NCBI GenBank assembly: GCA_023396215.1
Contig: JAEWWW010000063.1
Coordinates: 1-30,648 of the forward strand
From: Bacillota bacterium
Lineage (GTDB): Bacteria; Bacillota; Clostridia; Oscillospirales; Ruminococcaceae
Length of the DNA stretch: 30,648 nt
Reading direction: 5' to 3'
In this document: positions 15,079-24,003 of the stretch, in pieces
How the letters are laid out: every line of letters starts with the position of its first letter
How positions within the stretch are numbered: position 1 is the stretch's first letter
The notes under the pieces: model-generated
The model's input: the letters and a program-made list of their open reading frames with translations, nothing else
Told to the model about the DNA's origin: nothing
The model's database searches: none
Translations under genes and position numbers: made by a program

Positions 15079-16365
15079 CTACTGAAAGCGCACCGTCACC
15101 GAGTTTGCGTGGGCGGTCAGCCCCTCGCGCAGGGCCATGCGCACAACATGCTCGCCGTCGGCCTGCAACGCCTCTTTGGTGTAGTAGATGTAGCTGCTCT
15201 TTTTGATGAAGTCGTCCACCGAAAGGGGGGAGAAAAACCGGGCGGTGCCGCTGGTGGGCAGCACATGGTTGGGCCCGGCAAAATAATCGCCCAGCGGCTC
15301 GGGGGCGTAGCTGCCCAGAAAGACCGAGCCCGCGTTTTCAACACGGTCGAGCAGCGCGAAGGGGTCCTCCACCATCAGCTCCAGATGCTCGGGGGCGATG
15401 CGGTTGGCGAGGGAAAGCATGGTATCGTCATCGGGGCAGATGATGATGGCCCCGTAGTCGGCCAGCGAACGGGCGATAATCTCTCTGCGGGAAAGCCGGG
15501 CGCTCTGTAACGCAAGCTGCTCCCCCACCGCCTGCGCCACCTGTGGGTCGGTGGTGAGCAGTATGGCCGAGGCCAGCGGGTCGTGCTCGGCCTGGCTCAT
15601 CAGGTCGGCGGCCAGAAATGCCGGGTCGGCGCTGCCGTCGGCCAGTATCAGTATCTCGCTGGGGCCGGCAATCATATCGATATCCACCTGCCCGTAGAGC
15701 AGCCTTTTGGCGGTTGCCACGTAGATATTGCCGGGGCCGACGATTTTATCCACCTTTGGCACCGTTTGGGTGCCGAAGGCCAGCGCGGCGGCGGCCTGCG
15801 CGCCCCCAATGAGAAAGAGCCTGTCCACCCCGGCCACCGCGGCTGCGGCGAGAATGTCGGGGTTGGGCCTGCCGTCTTTGCCCGGCGGAGTGACCATCAC
15901 CAGCTCGCCCACCCCGGCCAGCTTGGCGGGGATGGCGTTCATCAGCACCGAGGATGGATAAGCCGCCGTGCCGCCGGGGACATACAGCCCCACCCGGGCA
16001 AGCCCCCGGATGCGCTGCCCCAGCACCACGCCGTTTTCCTTCTGGATGCGAAAGCCTTCGCGCATTTGCTTTGTGTGGTAGGCCCGGATATTTTCGGCGG
16101 CCAGCTCAAGGCTGCGGTAAAAATCAGGGTCCGCCTGCCGGGCGGCTTCTTCTAATTGGTCGGGCGAAACCTCAAAGACCCCGGGGCAGCTTCCGTCAAA
16201 GCGCAGGGTATATTCCCGCACGGCCTCATCCCCCCTCAGGCGCACGTCGTCGATGATGGCCTGCACCCTTGCGGCAACTTCCCTATCCACCTGCCCGCTG
16301 CGGGCGCGCATCGCCTCCAGCAGGGCAAGCTCGGCGCTGCCGTCGGCGGTAATCATCTGTATCAT
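15079..16365 (-). CDS. hisD: Histidinol dehydrogenase HisD
   Basis: A 428-residue zinc enzyme making L-histidine from L-histidinol in two NAD-dependent oxidations. Typical segments are RVGLYVPGGTAAYPSSVLMNAIPAK (first part), DKIVGPGNIYVATAKR, DMIAGPSEILI, the zinc site region SQAEHDPLASAIL, and NRIAPEHLEL with the catalytic Glu-His. The ATG follows GGAGGAGG at seven bases and overlaps the hisG stop by four bases. Confidence 0.98.
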   Translation of the reverse strand: MIQMITADGSAELALLEAMRARSGQVDREVAARVQAIIDDVRLRGDEAVREYTLRFDGSCPGVFEVSPDQLEEAARQADPDFYRSLELAAENIRAYHTKQMREGFRIQKENGVVLGQRIRGLARVGLYVPGGTAAYPSSVLMNAIPAKLAGVGELVMVTPPGKDGRPNPDILAAAAVAGVDRLFLIGGAQAAAALAFGTQTVPKVDKIVGPGNIYVATAKRLLYGQVDIDMIAGPSEILILADGSADPAFLAADLMSQAEHDPLASAILLTTDPQVAQAVGEQLALQSARLSRREIIARSLADYGAIIICPDDDTMLSLANRIAPEHLELMVEDPFALLDRVENAGSVFLGSYAPEPLGDYFAGPNHVLPTSGTARFFSPLSVDDFIKKSSYIYYTKEALQADGEHVVRMALREGLTAHANSVTVRFQ

Positions 16366-17000
16366 CGGTCTGCCTCCTCCTGCTGTTCCAGCTTGCTGAT
16401 AAAGGTTTCTATCTCGGCCTTGCGCAGCTTCATCGAAGCCACGTTGACAATCAGCCGCGCGCTGACCGGGGCAATCTCCTCAATGACCTCCAGCCCGTTT
16501 TCGCGCAGGGTGCCGCCGGTTTCCACGATATCCACAATGGCGTCGGAAAGCCCCAGAATAGGGGCGAGCTCCACCGAGCCTTCAATCTTGATAATCTCCA
16601 CATCCATGCCCTTGGACTGAAAAAAGCTCCGGGCCACGTTGGGGTATTTGGTGGCTATCCGCCGGGTGCTGTAGCCGCCGTAAAAGCGGCTGCCCGCCGG
16701 GGCGGCAAGGGCAAAGCGGCAGCGCCCTACCCCCAAATCCAGCACCTCATAGAAGGAGCGGCCCATTTCCATGATGGTATCCTTGCCCACAAGGCCGATG
16801 TCGCAGACCCCGTTTTCCACATAGGTGATGACGTCGGCCGATTTGGCCAGCACCACCTCGATGCTGCCATCGCCGATGGGCAACACCAGCCGCCTGCCCT
16901 TGTCGCGCAGGGCGGCGCAGTCGTAGCCCGCCGCCTCAAAAAGCCGGAGGGCGGATGCCTCCAGCCTGCCCTTGGTCAGCGCAATGCGTACCGCTCTCAC
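16362..17000 (-). CDS. hisG: ATP phosphoribosyltransferase, short form HisG
   Basis: A 212-residue short-form HisG, catalysing the first committed step (ATP plus PRPP). Seen are the N-terminal RIALTKGRL, VENGVCDIGLVGKDTIME, and the PRPP loop region DAIVDIVETGGTLRENGL. It lacks the C-terminal ACT-like domain of long HisG, so it needs HisZ for activity and histidine feedback; hisZ lies directly upstream with a four-base overlap. Confidence 0.97.
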   Translation of the reverse strand: MRAVRIALTKGRLEASALRLFEAAGYDCAALRDKGRRLVLPIGDGSIEVVLAKSADVITYVENGVCDIGLVGKDTIMEMGRSFYEVLDLGVGRCRFALAAPAGSRFYGGYSTRRIATKYPNVARSFFQSKGMDVEIIKIEGSVELAPILGLSDAIVDIVETGGTLRENGLEVIEEIAPVSARLIVNVASMKLRKAEIETFISKLEQQEEADR

Positions 17001-18199
17001 AGGCCCTCCACCTCCCTGCTTTCAATCTCTTGCCCCACAATGTCCAGCCGGGGGATGCCCCTGCTGCAGGCGTAGCCGAGGGCTTCTTCCACGCTGTCGA
17101 AGAGAGCCGTTTCGCAGCAAAGGCCGCTACGGCGCAGCTTTTGGGCGTATTGCAGCGCCTTGACCTGATAATCGGGCTGGGCGTAAACCAGCAGTTGCGA
17201 GCAGGGGCGGCTGACCGGCTCCTCCAGCAGCCGCTTTTGGGCCAGCAGGTCGATGTTGATGCCGAAGCCGGTGGAGGGCAACGCTCTGCCCCCTGCCTGC
17301 ACCAGATTGTCGTACCGCCCGCCCGAAAGCACCGGCTGGCCCACCTCCTGCAGATAGCCGTTGAAGATGATGCCGGTGTAGTAGTCGGCCTGATTCACCA
17401 GACCCAAATCCACCATGATGCGCCCCTCAAGGCCCAGTGCCGACAGCTTTTGGTAGAGGGATTTCAGGTCGGCCAGCGGCCCAGCGGCCTCGGGGGCCGA
17501 AAAGAGGGCGAGGGCCCGGTCAAAGACCTCTTCCCCGCCAAAGAGGCGGGGCAACGCCTTGAGCGCCTTGGCGGCGGGGCTGCCGTTAAAACGGGCAAGC
17601 TGGTCGCCCAAGGCGGCGTAGTTTTTGGATTCTATCAGCCCGCGGATGGTTTCGGCGGTGGCTGCGTCGGCCTGCAGCGAGGCCAGCAGCGCCTTGAAGT
17701 AGCCGATGTGGCAGAGCTCCAGCCGGAAGCTGTCGCCGCCGCTGAGCGAAAGCGCCTCGGCCGCAAGCTGCAGCAGCTCGAGGTCGGACTGCGCCGAGGA
17801 AACCCCCATGACCTCCACGCCAATCTGGTTGATTTCGTGGCAGCGGCCGCTCATATTGGGGCTGAGGCGAAAGACGTTCTGGGCATAGCAGAGCCGCAGC
17901 GGCAGCGGCTCGCCCAACAGGCGGGAGGCCGCCAGCCGGGCGATGGGGATGGTGCAATCGGGGCGCATCACCGCCAGCCGCCCGCTGCTGTCGGTGAGCT
18001 TGTAAAGGCTCTCCTGCGGAAAATAGGCGGCCTTGCCCGAAAACAAATCAAAAAACTCCAGCGAGGGGGTTTGCACCCGGGAAAAGCCCCACGCCCGAAA
18101 CAGGGCCAGCAATTGACCCTGTACTTTTTCTAAACAGTCGCATTCTTCAAAAATTAAATCCCGCGTACCTTCGGGGATTGCCCGGTTGCCCAAGTTCAT
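16997..18199 (-). CDS. hisZ: ATP phosphoribosyltransferase regulatory subunit HisZ
   Basis: A 400-residue catalytically inactive relative of histidyl-tRNA synthetase that forms the hetero-octamer with short HisG. Class II synthetase-like motifs are visible in IPEGTRDLIFEEC, VQTPSLEFFDLF, MRPDCTIPIARLAA and the later TGIIFNGY and SGGRYDNLVQAGG. It lacks the full anticodon-binding C-terminal domain of true HisRS and sits in the his operon. The ATG at 18197-18199 follows AGGAGG at five bases. It is the first gene of the operon. Confidence 0.95.
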   Translation of the reverse strand: MNLGNRAIPEGTRDLIFEECDCLEKVQGQLLALFRAWGFSRVQTPSLEFFDLFSGKAAYFPQESLYKLTDSSGRLAVMRPDCTIPIARLAASRLLGEPLPLRLCYAQNVFRLSPNMSGRCHEINQIGVEVMGVSSAQSDLELLQLAAEALSLSGGDSFRLELCHIGYFKALLASLQADAATAETIRGLIESKNYAALGDQLARFNGSPAAKALKALPRLFGGEEVFDRALALFSAPEAAGPLADLKSLYQKLSALGLEGRIMVDLGLVNQADYYTGIIFNGYLQEVGQPVLSGGRYDNLVQAGGRALPSTGFGINIDLLAQKRLLEEPVSRPCSQLLVYAQPDYQVKALQYAQKLRRSGLCCETALFDSVEEALGYACSRGIPRLDIVGQEIESREVEGL

Positions 18200-18239
18200 G
18201 GCTTCCTCCTGTGTTGCAGATATGCTTTATCGCAGTAAC

Positions 18240-18268
18240 ATACTACCACGATAAAATGTACCTGTCAA
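18240..18268 (-). promoter_or_regulatory. Near-consensus promoter of the histidine operon
   Basis: On the minus strand TTGACA (18263-18268) is followed after exactly 17 bases by TAGTAT (18240-18245), preceded by TGG as an extended -10. Transcription would start near 18233, giving a leader of about 35 bases, too short for a T-box or a peptide attenuator. The -35 box begins seven bases after the luxS stop codon. Confidence 0.85.
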
Positions 18269-18275
18269 CCCCCGG

Positions 18276-18734
18276 TTACTCCTTGTAGCGCATATCCTCT
18301 ACCCGCCAACCGGCAAGCACCTGCGCCATGTCGGCGGCAATCCGGCGGGCGCCAGGCAGGTCGTGCTCCTGGTAGTTGCCGCACTCGATGCGGGTGGTGC
18401 CGGGCACCTCCCCGGTGTAGGCGGCGATGAAATCCAGCGTCTGGCGCATCAGCTCCAGCGCGGTTTGGTGGCTGACGCCCCGGGTGAGAAAGTAAAACCC
18501 GGTGCGGCAGCCCATCGGCCCCACATAGACGATGTTTGCGCTGTGGGGGGTGTTGCGCACAAAGGTGGCGAAGAGATGCTCGAAGGTGTGCATGGCGGCG
18601 TTTTCGAGGTAGACCCCGCCGTTGGGCAGCACCATGCGGATATCATAGGTGACGATATCGCCGTCGATGCGGGAGATATACATGCCTTTTTCCAGCAGGT
18701 CGTGGTTGACGGTAAAGCTGGCGATGCGTTCCAT
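18276..18734 (-). CDS. luxS: S-ribosylhomocysteine lyase LuxS
   Basis: A 152-residue iron/zinc enzyme of the activated methyl cycle that splits S-ribosylhomocysteine to homocysteine and the precursor of autoinducer-2. The metal site is H49 and H53 (MHTFEH) with C118 (ECGNYQEHD); the catalytic cysteine is C76 (MGCRTGF). Length is normal. The ATG follows AAGGAGG. No terminator separates it from the his promoter, so some luxS transcripts may run into hisZ. Quorum-sensing use of the product cannot be inferred from here. Confidence 0.97.
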   Translation of the reverse strand: MERIASFTVNHDLLEKGMYISRIDGDIVTYDIRMVLPNGGVYLENAAMHTFEHLFATFVRNTPHSANIVYVGPMGCRTGFYFLTRGVSHQTALELMRQTLDFIAAYTGEVPGTTRIECGNYQEHDLPGARRIAADMAQVLAGWRVEDMRYKE

Positions 18735-18804
18735 CGTTTTTTCCTCCTTAGATGGGCCGGCCGGCGCGCGGGCCAGCCGGTATTGGGTTAGCTTGTATAA
18801 AGGC

Positions 18805-18830
18805 AGGGGGCGATGCAGTCATCGCCCCCT
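18805..18830 (-). terminator. Probable polC terminator hairpin
   Basis: AGGGGGCGATG and CATCGCCCCCT form a perfect 11-base stem with a CAGT loop, 11 bases beyond the polC stop. On the minus strand only GCCTTTAT follows, a weak T-tract, so termination may be partial and luxS could be reached by read-through. Confidence 0.6.
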
Positions 18831-18841
18831 TACAGTACGGG

Positions 18842-21800
18842 TTAAAAGAGGGTGAGCTGGCTGCTTTCGGGCAGGTCGCCCAGCGCGCCCGCGTTTTTCA
18901 GCGTTTCCAGCACCGATTTTGAGATGCCGGTGCGGTTAATGATATCGTCCCCCGAGATATACGGCCCCTGCTTTGCCCCCTCGTAGAGGTTGTTGGCGGC
19001 GGTTTCGCCCAAGCCCTTGAGGGCGCCGAAGGGCAGGCGAATCTTGCCCTCCTCTATCTCATAGCGGGTGGCGTGAGATTTGTAGAGGTCCACCGGCAAA
19101 AAGGAGATGCCGCGCCCCAAAATCTCGGCCACAATCTGCAGGGTGGAAAGCTCGGCGTTTTCCTTGGCGGTGCGCTCGTTGCCCTTTGCCGCAAGGGCCT
19201 CCATCTTGATGCGAACGGCGGCCTTGCCCGCCACGGCGCTTTCGGCGTCAAAATCCTCGCCGCGCACGGTGAAAAAGGCGCAGTAGAAGGCCAGCGGGTG
19301 GTGCAGCTTGAACCACCCCAGCCGCACCGCCGCAATGACATAGGCGGCGGCGTGGGCCTTGGGGAACATGTATTTAATCTTCAGGCAGCTATCGATATAC
19401 CACTGGGGCACCCCGTGGCCCAGCAGCATCTGCTTTTGCTCCTCGGTGAGCAGCTTGGCGGCCTTGCCCTTACGGGTAATCTCCATGATTTTGAAGGCCA
19501 TACCCGGCTCGACCCCCTTGTGCATCAGGTAGGTCATGATGCTGTCGCGGGTACCGATAACCTCCGCGATGGTGCAGGTTTTGTTCTTAATCAAATCCTG
19601 CGCGTTGCCCAGCCAGACGTCGGTGCCGTGGGAAAGCCCCGATATCTGCAGCAGGTCGGAAAAGCACTTGGGCTGGGCCTCGCAGAGCATCTGCCGCACA
19701 AAGGAGGTGCCCATCTCGGGCAGGGCCAGACTGCCGGTGTTGCAGCCGATGTCCGCCTCGGTGACCCCCATGGCCTCGGGCGAGGTAAAGAGGCTGATGA
19801 CCTCCGGGTCGCCGGTGGGCACATCCATGATTTTGACCCCGGTCATATCCTCGAGGTACTTATAGAGGGTGGGCACATCGTGGCCCAGAATATCCAGCTT
19901 GAGGATGGTATCATGCAGCGAGTGGAAGTCGAAGTGGGTGGTGATAACCGAGGAGGTTGCGTCGTCGGCGGGGCGCTGCACCGGGGTGAAGTCGTAGACC
20001 TCGTACTCGCCGGGCACGACCACCATCCCCCCCGGGTGCTGCCCGGTGGTGCGCTTGATGCCGGAGCAGCCCAGCGCAAGCCGCGCCTCCTCGGCCTTGT
20101 GCACCAACTGGCCCCGCTCCTCCAGATATTTTTTCACAAAGCCGTAGGCGGTTTTTTCGGCCACGGTAGAGATAGTACCCGCCTTGAAGACATGAGAACG
20201 GCCGAAAAGCTCCTCGGTGTAGGCGTGAGCGGTGGCCTGATATTCACCGGAGAAATTCAGGTCGATATCGGGGGCCTTGTCGCCGTCGAAGCCGAGGAAG
20301 GTTTCAAAGGGTATCTCGTGGCCGTCGCGGTGGTAGGTTGTGCCGCAGCCGGGGCAATCCCTGGCGGGCAGGTCGTAGCCCGAGCCCACCGAGCCGTCGG
20401 TGATAAACTCGCTGTGCAGGCAGCTTGGGCAGACATAGTGGGGCGGCAACGGGTTAACCTCCGAGATGCCTGCCATGGTGGCCACAAAGGAGGAGCCCAC
20501 CGACCCACGGGAGCCCACCAGATAGCCGTCCTGCTCGGAACGGGCCACCAGCCGCTGGGCGATGATATACAGCACCGCAAAGCCATGCTTGATGATGGAA
20601 CTAAGCTCCCGCTCGATGCGAGCCGAAACGATATCGGGCAGTGGGTCGCCGTACATCTGCCGGGCCCGCTCATAGACGATTTTCTCAAGCTCCTCATCGG
20701 CGCCGGGGATGGTGGGGGTGTAGGTGCCGTCGGGGATGGGCTTGATTTTCTCAATTTTATCGGCGATGAGGTTGGTGTTTTCCACCACCACCTTATAGGC
20801 GGTTTCCTCCCCCAAAAAGGCGAATTCCTCCAGCATTTCGGTGGTGGTCTTAAAGTAGAGGGGGGCCTGCTGGTCGGCGTCCTTAAAGCCCATGCCGCTC
20901 ATGAGGATGCGGCGGAAAACCTCGTCCCGCGGTTCGAGGAAGTGCAGGTCGCCGGTGGCGCAGACCGGGATGCCCTGCCGCTCGCCCAGACGGACGATGG
21001 TGCGGACATAATCCCGCAGCTCGTCCTCGCTTTTGACCTTGCCGGTGCGCAGCATGAACTCGTTGTTGGCAATGGGCTGCACCTCAAGGTAGTCGTAAAA
21101 GGCGGCGATATCGCAAAGCTCGCCCCAGTTTCTGCCCGCCGTCACCGCTCTGAACAGCTCGCCCTGCTCACAGGCCGAGCCAATAATCAGCCCCTCGCGG
21201 TGGCTGGTCAGCAGGCTTTTGGGAATGCGGGGCTTTTTGTAAAAATGCTCCACATGGGCGTAGGAAACCAGCTTATACAGGTTTTTGAGCCCTACTTTAT
21301 TTTGGGCCAGCAGCACGATGTGGTAAAGCTCGCCCTGCTTGGGGTCTACCCCCGAGAGTGCGGTGTTAAGCTGGGCGATATTTTCGGTGACCCCGAGGGG
21401 GGCGGCCAGCTCCAGCAGCTTAAGGAAGATTTTTGCCAGCACCGTGGCGTCGTCGCTGGCCCGGTGGTAGGTAAAGCCCCCCAACCCAAAGTGGTCGGCC
21501 AGATGGTTGAGGCGGTGGCGCTTAAGCTGCGGCACCAGCACACGGGCCATCGGCACGGTGTCGATGTAGCTGTAGTCAAAGGGCTTGCCGCAGCGTCTGG
21601 CCGCCGCCCGCATAAAGGAGATGTCAAAGGGGGCGTTGTGGGCAATCAGAATATTGCAGCCGCCGCAGAAATCCAGAAAGGCCTGCAGGGCCTCGGCTTC
21701 TTCGGGGGCGTCTTTGACCATATCGTCGGTGATGCCGGTGAGCTTGGTGATTTCGAGGGGGATAGCCCGCTCGGGGTTGACAAAGGTGCAGAAGCTGTCG

Positions 21801-23149
21801 GCCACCTGCCCGCCCCGCAAGCGGACAGCGCCGATTTCGGTCAGGCGCTCGGTGGAGGCCGAAAGGCCGGTGGTTTCTACGTCAAATACGATGTATTCGC
21901 CGTCCAGCGGCTGACTGCCGCCCCCGGTGATAATCTGCACCATATCGTTGACCAGATAGCCCTCTACCCCGTAAATCACCTTAAAGGGGCTGTCGGGCCC
22001 GGCGGATTTGGCGGCCGACGCCGCGTCGGGGAAGGACTGCACCACCCCGTGGTCGGTGATGGCGATGGCTGGGTGGCCCCATTTTATCGCCCGCTGCACC
22101 AGCTTGCCGGTGTCGCAGAGGCCGTCCATGGCCGACATATTGGTGTGGGCATGCAGCTCTACCCGCTTTACCGGGGCGTCGTCGCCGCGCTGGACACACT
22201 CCACCCGGGCAATGTCGCTGGGCATGATGGTGATTTCACGCTCATAGCGGTCGTAGCCCGCCTCGCCCCGGGCCACCAGCGTCTGGCCCTTTTCGATGCT
22301 TTCATACGGGCCCGCCTGGTTTTTCTCCACCTTGATTTTGAGGATATTGGAGCTGGTATAGTCGGTGAGCCAGACCGACAGTATCACGCTGCGGCCGTCG
22401 CGGGTTTCGCGCCGCACCACATCAAAGACGTCGCCCCAGACCACCACCCGGCCGCTTTCCTGTGTCACCTGATTCATGGGGATGGGCTTGCCCTGTATCT
22501 CGCGGCCCACAATGCCCCGCATACTGCCCGGCACAAAGGGCAGGCCGGTTGCGTCAAAGCTCAGCTTGCGCCCCTTGGGCTTGGCCTTGGCCTTTGCCTT
22601 GGGCTGCGCGGCGCTGCCGCCTTCGGCCGCCGCCGGGGCCGCCAATCTGGCGATATCCGGCTGCTCGTAGGCGGGACGCTCCACCTTGAGGCGGCCACCC
22701 AGCTTAACCTCCAGCTCGAGGCCGAACTCCCGGGTAATCATCTGCTGCATCTTGGCACAGCAACCCTGCTGCTCCAGCAGCTCGGCTCCGCCGTGGCAGA
22801 GGTTCAGGGTCAGGCAGCCTTCTTCAAGGCTGCCTGTGCAGCCCTCAAAAAAGCCGTTGACCGCCACCCCCGCCCGGCCCAGCGCGCAAACCAGCTGGGG
22901 CAGGTAATCGGGGGTGAAGAGCGCGCCGTCGTAACGGGTCTCGATGCAGGCCTCCTCCAGCGACAACTGCTCGGCCAGACGGCCCGCGGCCTGATACAGC
23001 AGCGGCTTGGGGATGGTCTGCTGGGGTTGTATCTGTATGTACATCCGGGTCTTATCCTGTGAAAGGGCAAGACTGCAAATGTCCGCCCCGGTCAGCGCCG
23101 GGGGCAGCTCGTCCAGCAGCCCGCCAAAAAGATTGCCAAACTTTTTCAT
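18842..23149 (-). CDS. polC: DNA polymerase III alpha subunit, PolC type
   Basis: A 1435-residue replicative polymerase with built-in proofreading, typical of low-GC Gram-positive lineages. In order: an N-terminal domain with an Ala/Lys-rich linker near 170-195, an OB-fold region, the PHP domain (ELHAHTNMSAMDG at 331-343), the inserted DEDD exonuclease (DVETTG at 423-428), a second PHP part, a zinc-finger region with CPSC and CPGC near 905-945, and polymerase catalytic aspartates in PDIDLNFSG near 960. GSRGSVGSSFVATMAG is also characteristic. I start at the ATG 23147-23149 after GAGG; the frame is open 91 codons further upstream, but that part crosses a hairpin array and is not family-like. 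All expected domains are intact. Confidence 0.97.
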   Translation of the reverse strand: MKKFGNLFGGLLDELPPALTGADICSLALSQDKTRMYIQIQPQQTIPKPLLYQAAGRLAEQLSLEEACIETRYDGALFTPDYLPQLVCALGRAGVAVNGFFEGCTGSLEEGCLTLNLCHGGAELLEQQGCCAKMQQMITREFGLELEVKLGGRLKVERPAYEQPDIARLAAPAAAEGGSAAQPKAKAKAKPKGRKLSFDATGLPFVPGSMRGIVGREIQGKPIPMNQVTQESGRVVVWGDVFDVVRRETRDGRSVILSVWLTDYTSSNILKIKVEKNQAGPYESIEKGQTLVARGEAGYDRYEREITIMPSDIARVECVQRGDDAPVKRVELHAHTNMSAMDGLCDTGKLVQRAIKWGHPAIAITDHGVVQSFPDAASAAKSAGPDSPFKVIYGVEGYLVNDMVQIITGGGSQPLDGEYIVFDVETTGLSASTERLTEIGAVRLRGGQVADSFCTFVNPERAIPLEITKLTGITDDMVKDAPEEAEALQAFLDFCGGCNILIAHNAPFDISFMRAAARRCGKPFDYSYIDTVPMARVLVPQLKRHRLNHLADHFGLGGFTYHRASDDATVLAKIFLKLLELAAPLGVTENIAQLNTALSGVDPKQGELYHIVLLAQNKVGLKNLYKLVSYAHVEHFYKKPRIPKSLLTSHREGLIIGSACEQGELFRAVTAGRNWGELCDIAAFYDYLEVQPIANNEFMLRTGKVKSEDELRDYVRTIVRLGERQGIPVCATGDLHFLEPRDEVFRRILMSGMGFKDADQQAPLYFKTTTEMLEEFAFLGEETAYKVVVENTNLIADKIEKIKPIPDGTYTPTIPGADEELEKIVYERARQMYGDPLPDIVSARIERELSSIIKHGFAVLYIIAQRLVARSEQDGYLVGSRGSVGSSFVATMAGISEVNPLPPHYVCPSCLHSEFITDGSVGSGYDLPARDCPGCGTTYHRDGHEIPFETFLGFDGDKAPDIDLNFSGEYQATAHAYTEELFGRSHVFKAGTISTVAEKTAYGFVKKYLEERGQLVHKAEEARLALGCSGIKRTTGQHPGGMVVVPGEYEVYDFTPVQRPADDATSSVITTHFDFHSLHDTILKLDILGHDVPTLYKYLEDMTGVKIMDVPTGDPEVISLFTSPEAMGVTEADIGCNTGSLALPEMGTSFVRQMLCEAQPKCFSDLLQISGLSHGTDVWLGNAQDLIKNKTCTIAEVIGTRDSIMTYLMHKGVEPGMAFKIMEITRKGKAAKLLTEEQKQMLLGHGVPQWYIDSCLKIKYMFPKAHAAAYVIAAVRLGWFKLHHPLAFYCAFFTVRGEDFDAESAVAGKAAVRIKMEALAAKGNERTAKENAELSTLQIVAEILGRGISFLPVDLYKSHATRYEIEEGKIRLPFGALKGLGETAANNLYEGAKQGPYISGDDIINRTGISKSVLETLKNAGALGDLPESSQLTLF

Positions 23150-23475
23150 CGCTTTCCTCTTCCTGTGGGGTCTCCGCTTTTCAGAAACGCCCTGACCTTG
23201 GTCGGTAAATAATGTCCACTGAATACATGCGTTTTGCAAAACGCATTTGTCGGAAAGGCCGTTTCTGCCTTTCCGAATGGAAAAACGGGAGCGTTTTTCC
23301 ACTTCAGATGCATTGTTTGACTTCCTGAATGGATTTGAGGGCACACGCCTCAAATCCATTGTGCAAGGTTTTTTGCCAAATATGACAAAAAACCTTGCGC
23401 CTGAACAATTCAAAAACGCCATTAAAACGTTGCTATTGTTCCGTTTTTGAATTGTTCAGCAGGCATTAAATAGGC
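23150..23475. other. Array of six adjacent hairpins upstream of polC
   Basis: This 326-base spacer has no gene. It contains six inverted repeats in a row with different sequences. They are 23227-23246 (ATGCGTTTTG palindrome); 23251-23275 (9-base stem); 23278-23301 (10-base stem TGGAAAAACG, GGAG loop); 23328-23360 (13-base stem AATGGATTTGAGG); 23363-23398 (13-base stem GCAAGGTTTTTTG); and 23401-23459 (18-base perfect stem CTGAACAATTCAAAAACG). Most are 0-4 bases apart, apart from one gap of 26 bases. On the minus strand they begin 16 bases after the methyltransferase stop and end 77 bases before polC. Confidence 0.85.
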
Positions 23476-24003
23476 TTAAATATATCGTCTGACCTTTTTC
23501 ATGTATTGTATGTATGCTTCTCCAAATCTCGCTACGCACCATCTTTCTTCTAAAAGAATAAGCCGGTGCGAAGCAATTTGAAATAGGAAAACAAGCCCAA
23601 ACCACAATAATGACTGTGTCAGCAAAGCACACCCTGCAAAATAGATAAAATAGGATACATATATGGGATTGCGGGAAAACCTGTAAAGTCCGTTCAGGTT
23701 GAGCCCCTCACTGGAAGGAGCCGCGAAATTCACCATGGAAGCCCCGCAGAGTATCAGCCCAAATATATAGGTAACAAGCCCCATATAAAACGGCCATGAG
23801 GCTTCTATCACAACGGTAAGAAAGCACAGGTACACAAATATCACAACATTCAAAACCTGATAAACCCAGTACACTATGATTTCGTTACCCTGCATCGGCG
23901 GGAAATGGGCCGCGCGCTTTACCGCATCCTTGTTCAAAAGGGCAAGCAACCCAAACCTTATCAGCAAAAATGGTATCAGCAATAAAAAACCGTTCATTCT
24001 CAT
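23476..24003 (-). CDS. Small membrane methyltransferase, ICMT/PEMT family
   Basis: A 175-residue integral membrane protein with about five hydrophobic segments. The C-terminal half carries the signature of isoprenylcysteine carboxyl methyltransferase and phospholipid methyltransferase relatives: GLYRFSRNPIYVSYF for S-adenosylmethionine binding, then HRLILLEERWCVARFGEAYIQYMKKVRRY. Bacterial members are mostly uncharacterised and probably methylate a membrane lipid or small lipophilic acceptor; the substrate here is unknown. I start at the ATG 24001-24003 with a weak upstream AGGGCAGGG; an ATG at 23995-23997 is equally possible. Codons further upstream lie in a repeat element. It separates ispG from polC, unlike the usual order. 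Confidence 0.8.
   Translation of the reverse strand: MRMNGFLLLIPFLLIRFGLLALLNKDAVKRAAHFPPMQGNEIIVYWVYQVLNVVIFVYLCFLTVVIEASWPFYMGLVTYIFGLILCGASMVNFAAPSSEGLNLNGLYRFSRNPIYVSYFIYFAGCALLTQSLLWFGLVFLFQIASHRLILLEERWCVARFGEAYIQYMKKVRRYI

Noticed and set aside
18200..18275. T-box or histidine leader peptide before hisZ
   Set aside because: The leader from the promoter is only about 35 bases and contains no histidine codon run or T-box sequence.
19073..23062. Plus-strand open frame of 1329 codons opposite polC
   Set aside because: It mirrors the GC-rich third-position pattern of polC, gives low-complexity sequence rich in G, A, V and H, and has no family motif; polC itself is intact.
23150..23422. 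91-codon N-terminal extension of polC
   Set aside because: It crosses the hairpin array, is not PolC-like, and a good GAGG site precedes the ATG at 23149.
23227..23459. CRISPR array
   Set aside because: There are no repeated direct units; each inverted repeat has a different sequence and no cas gene is near.
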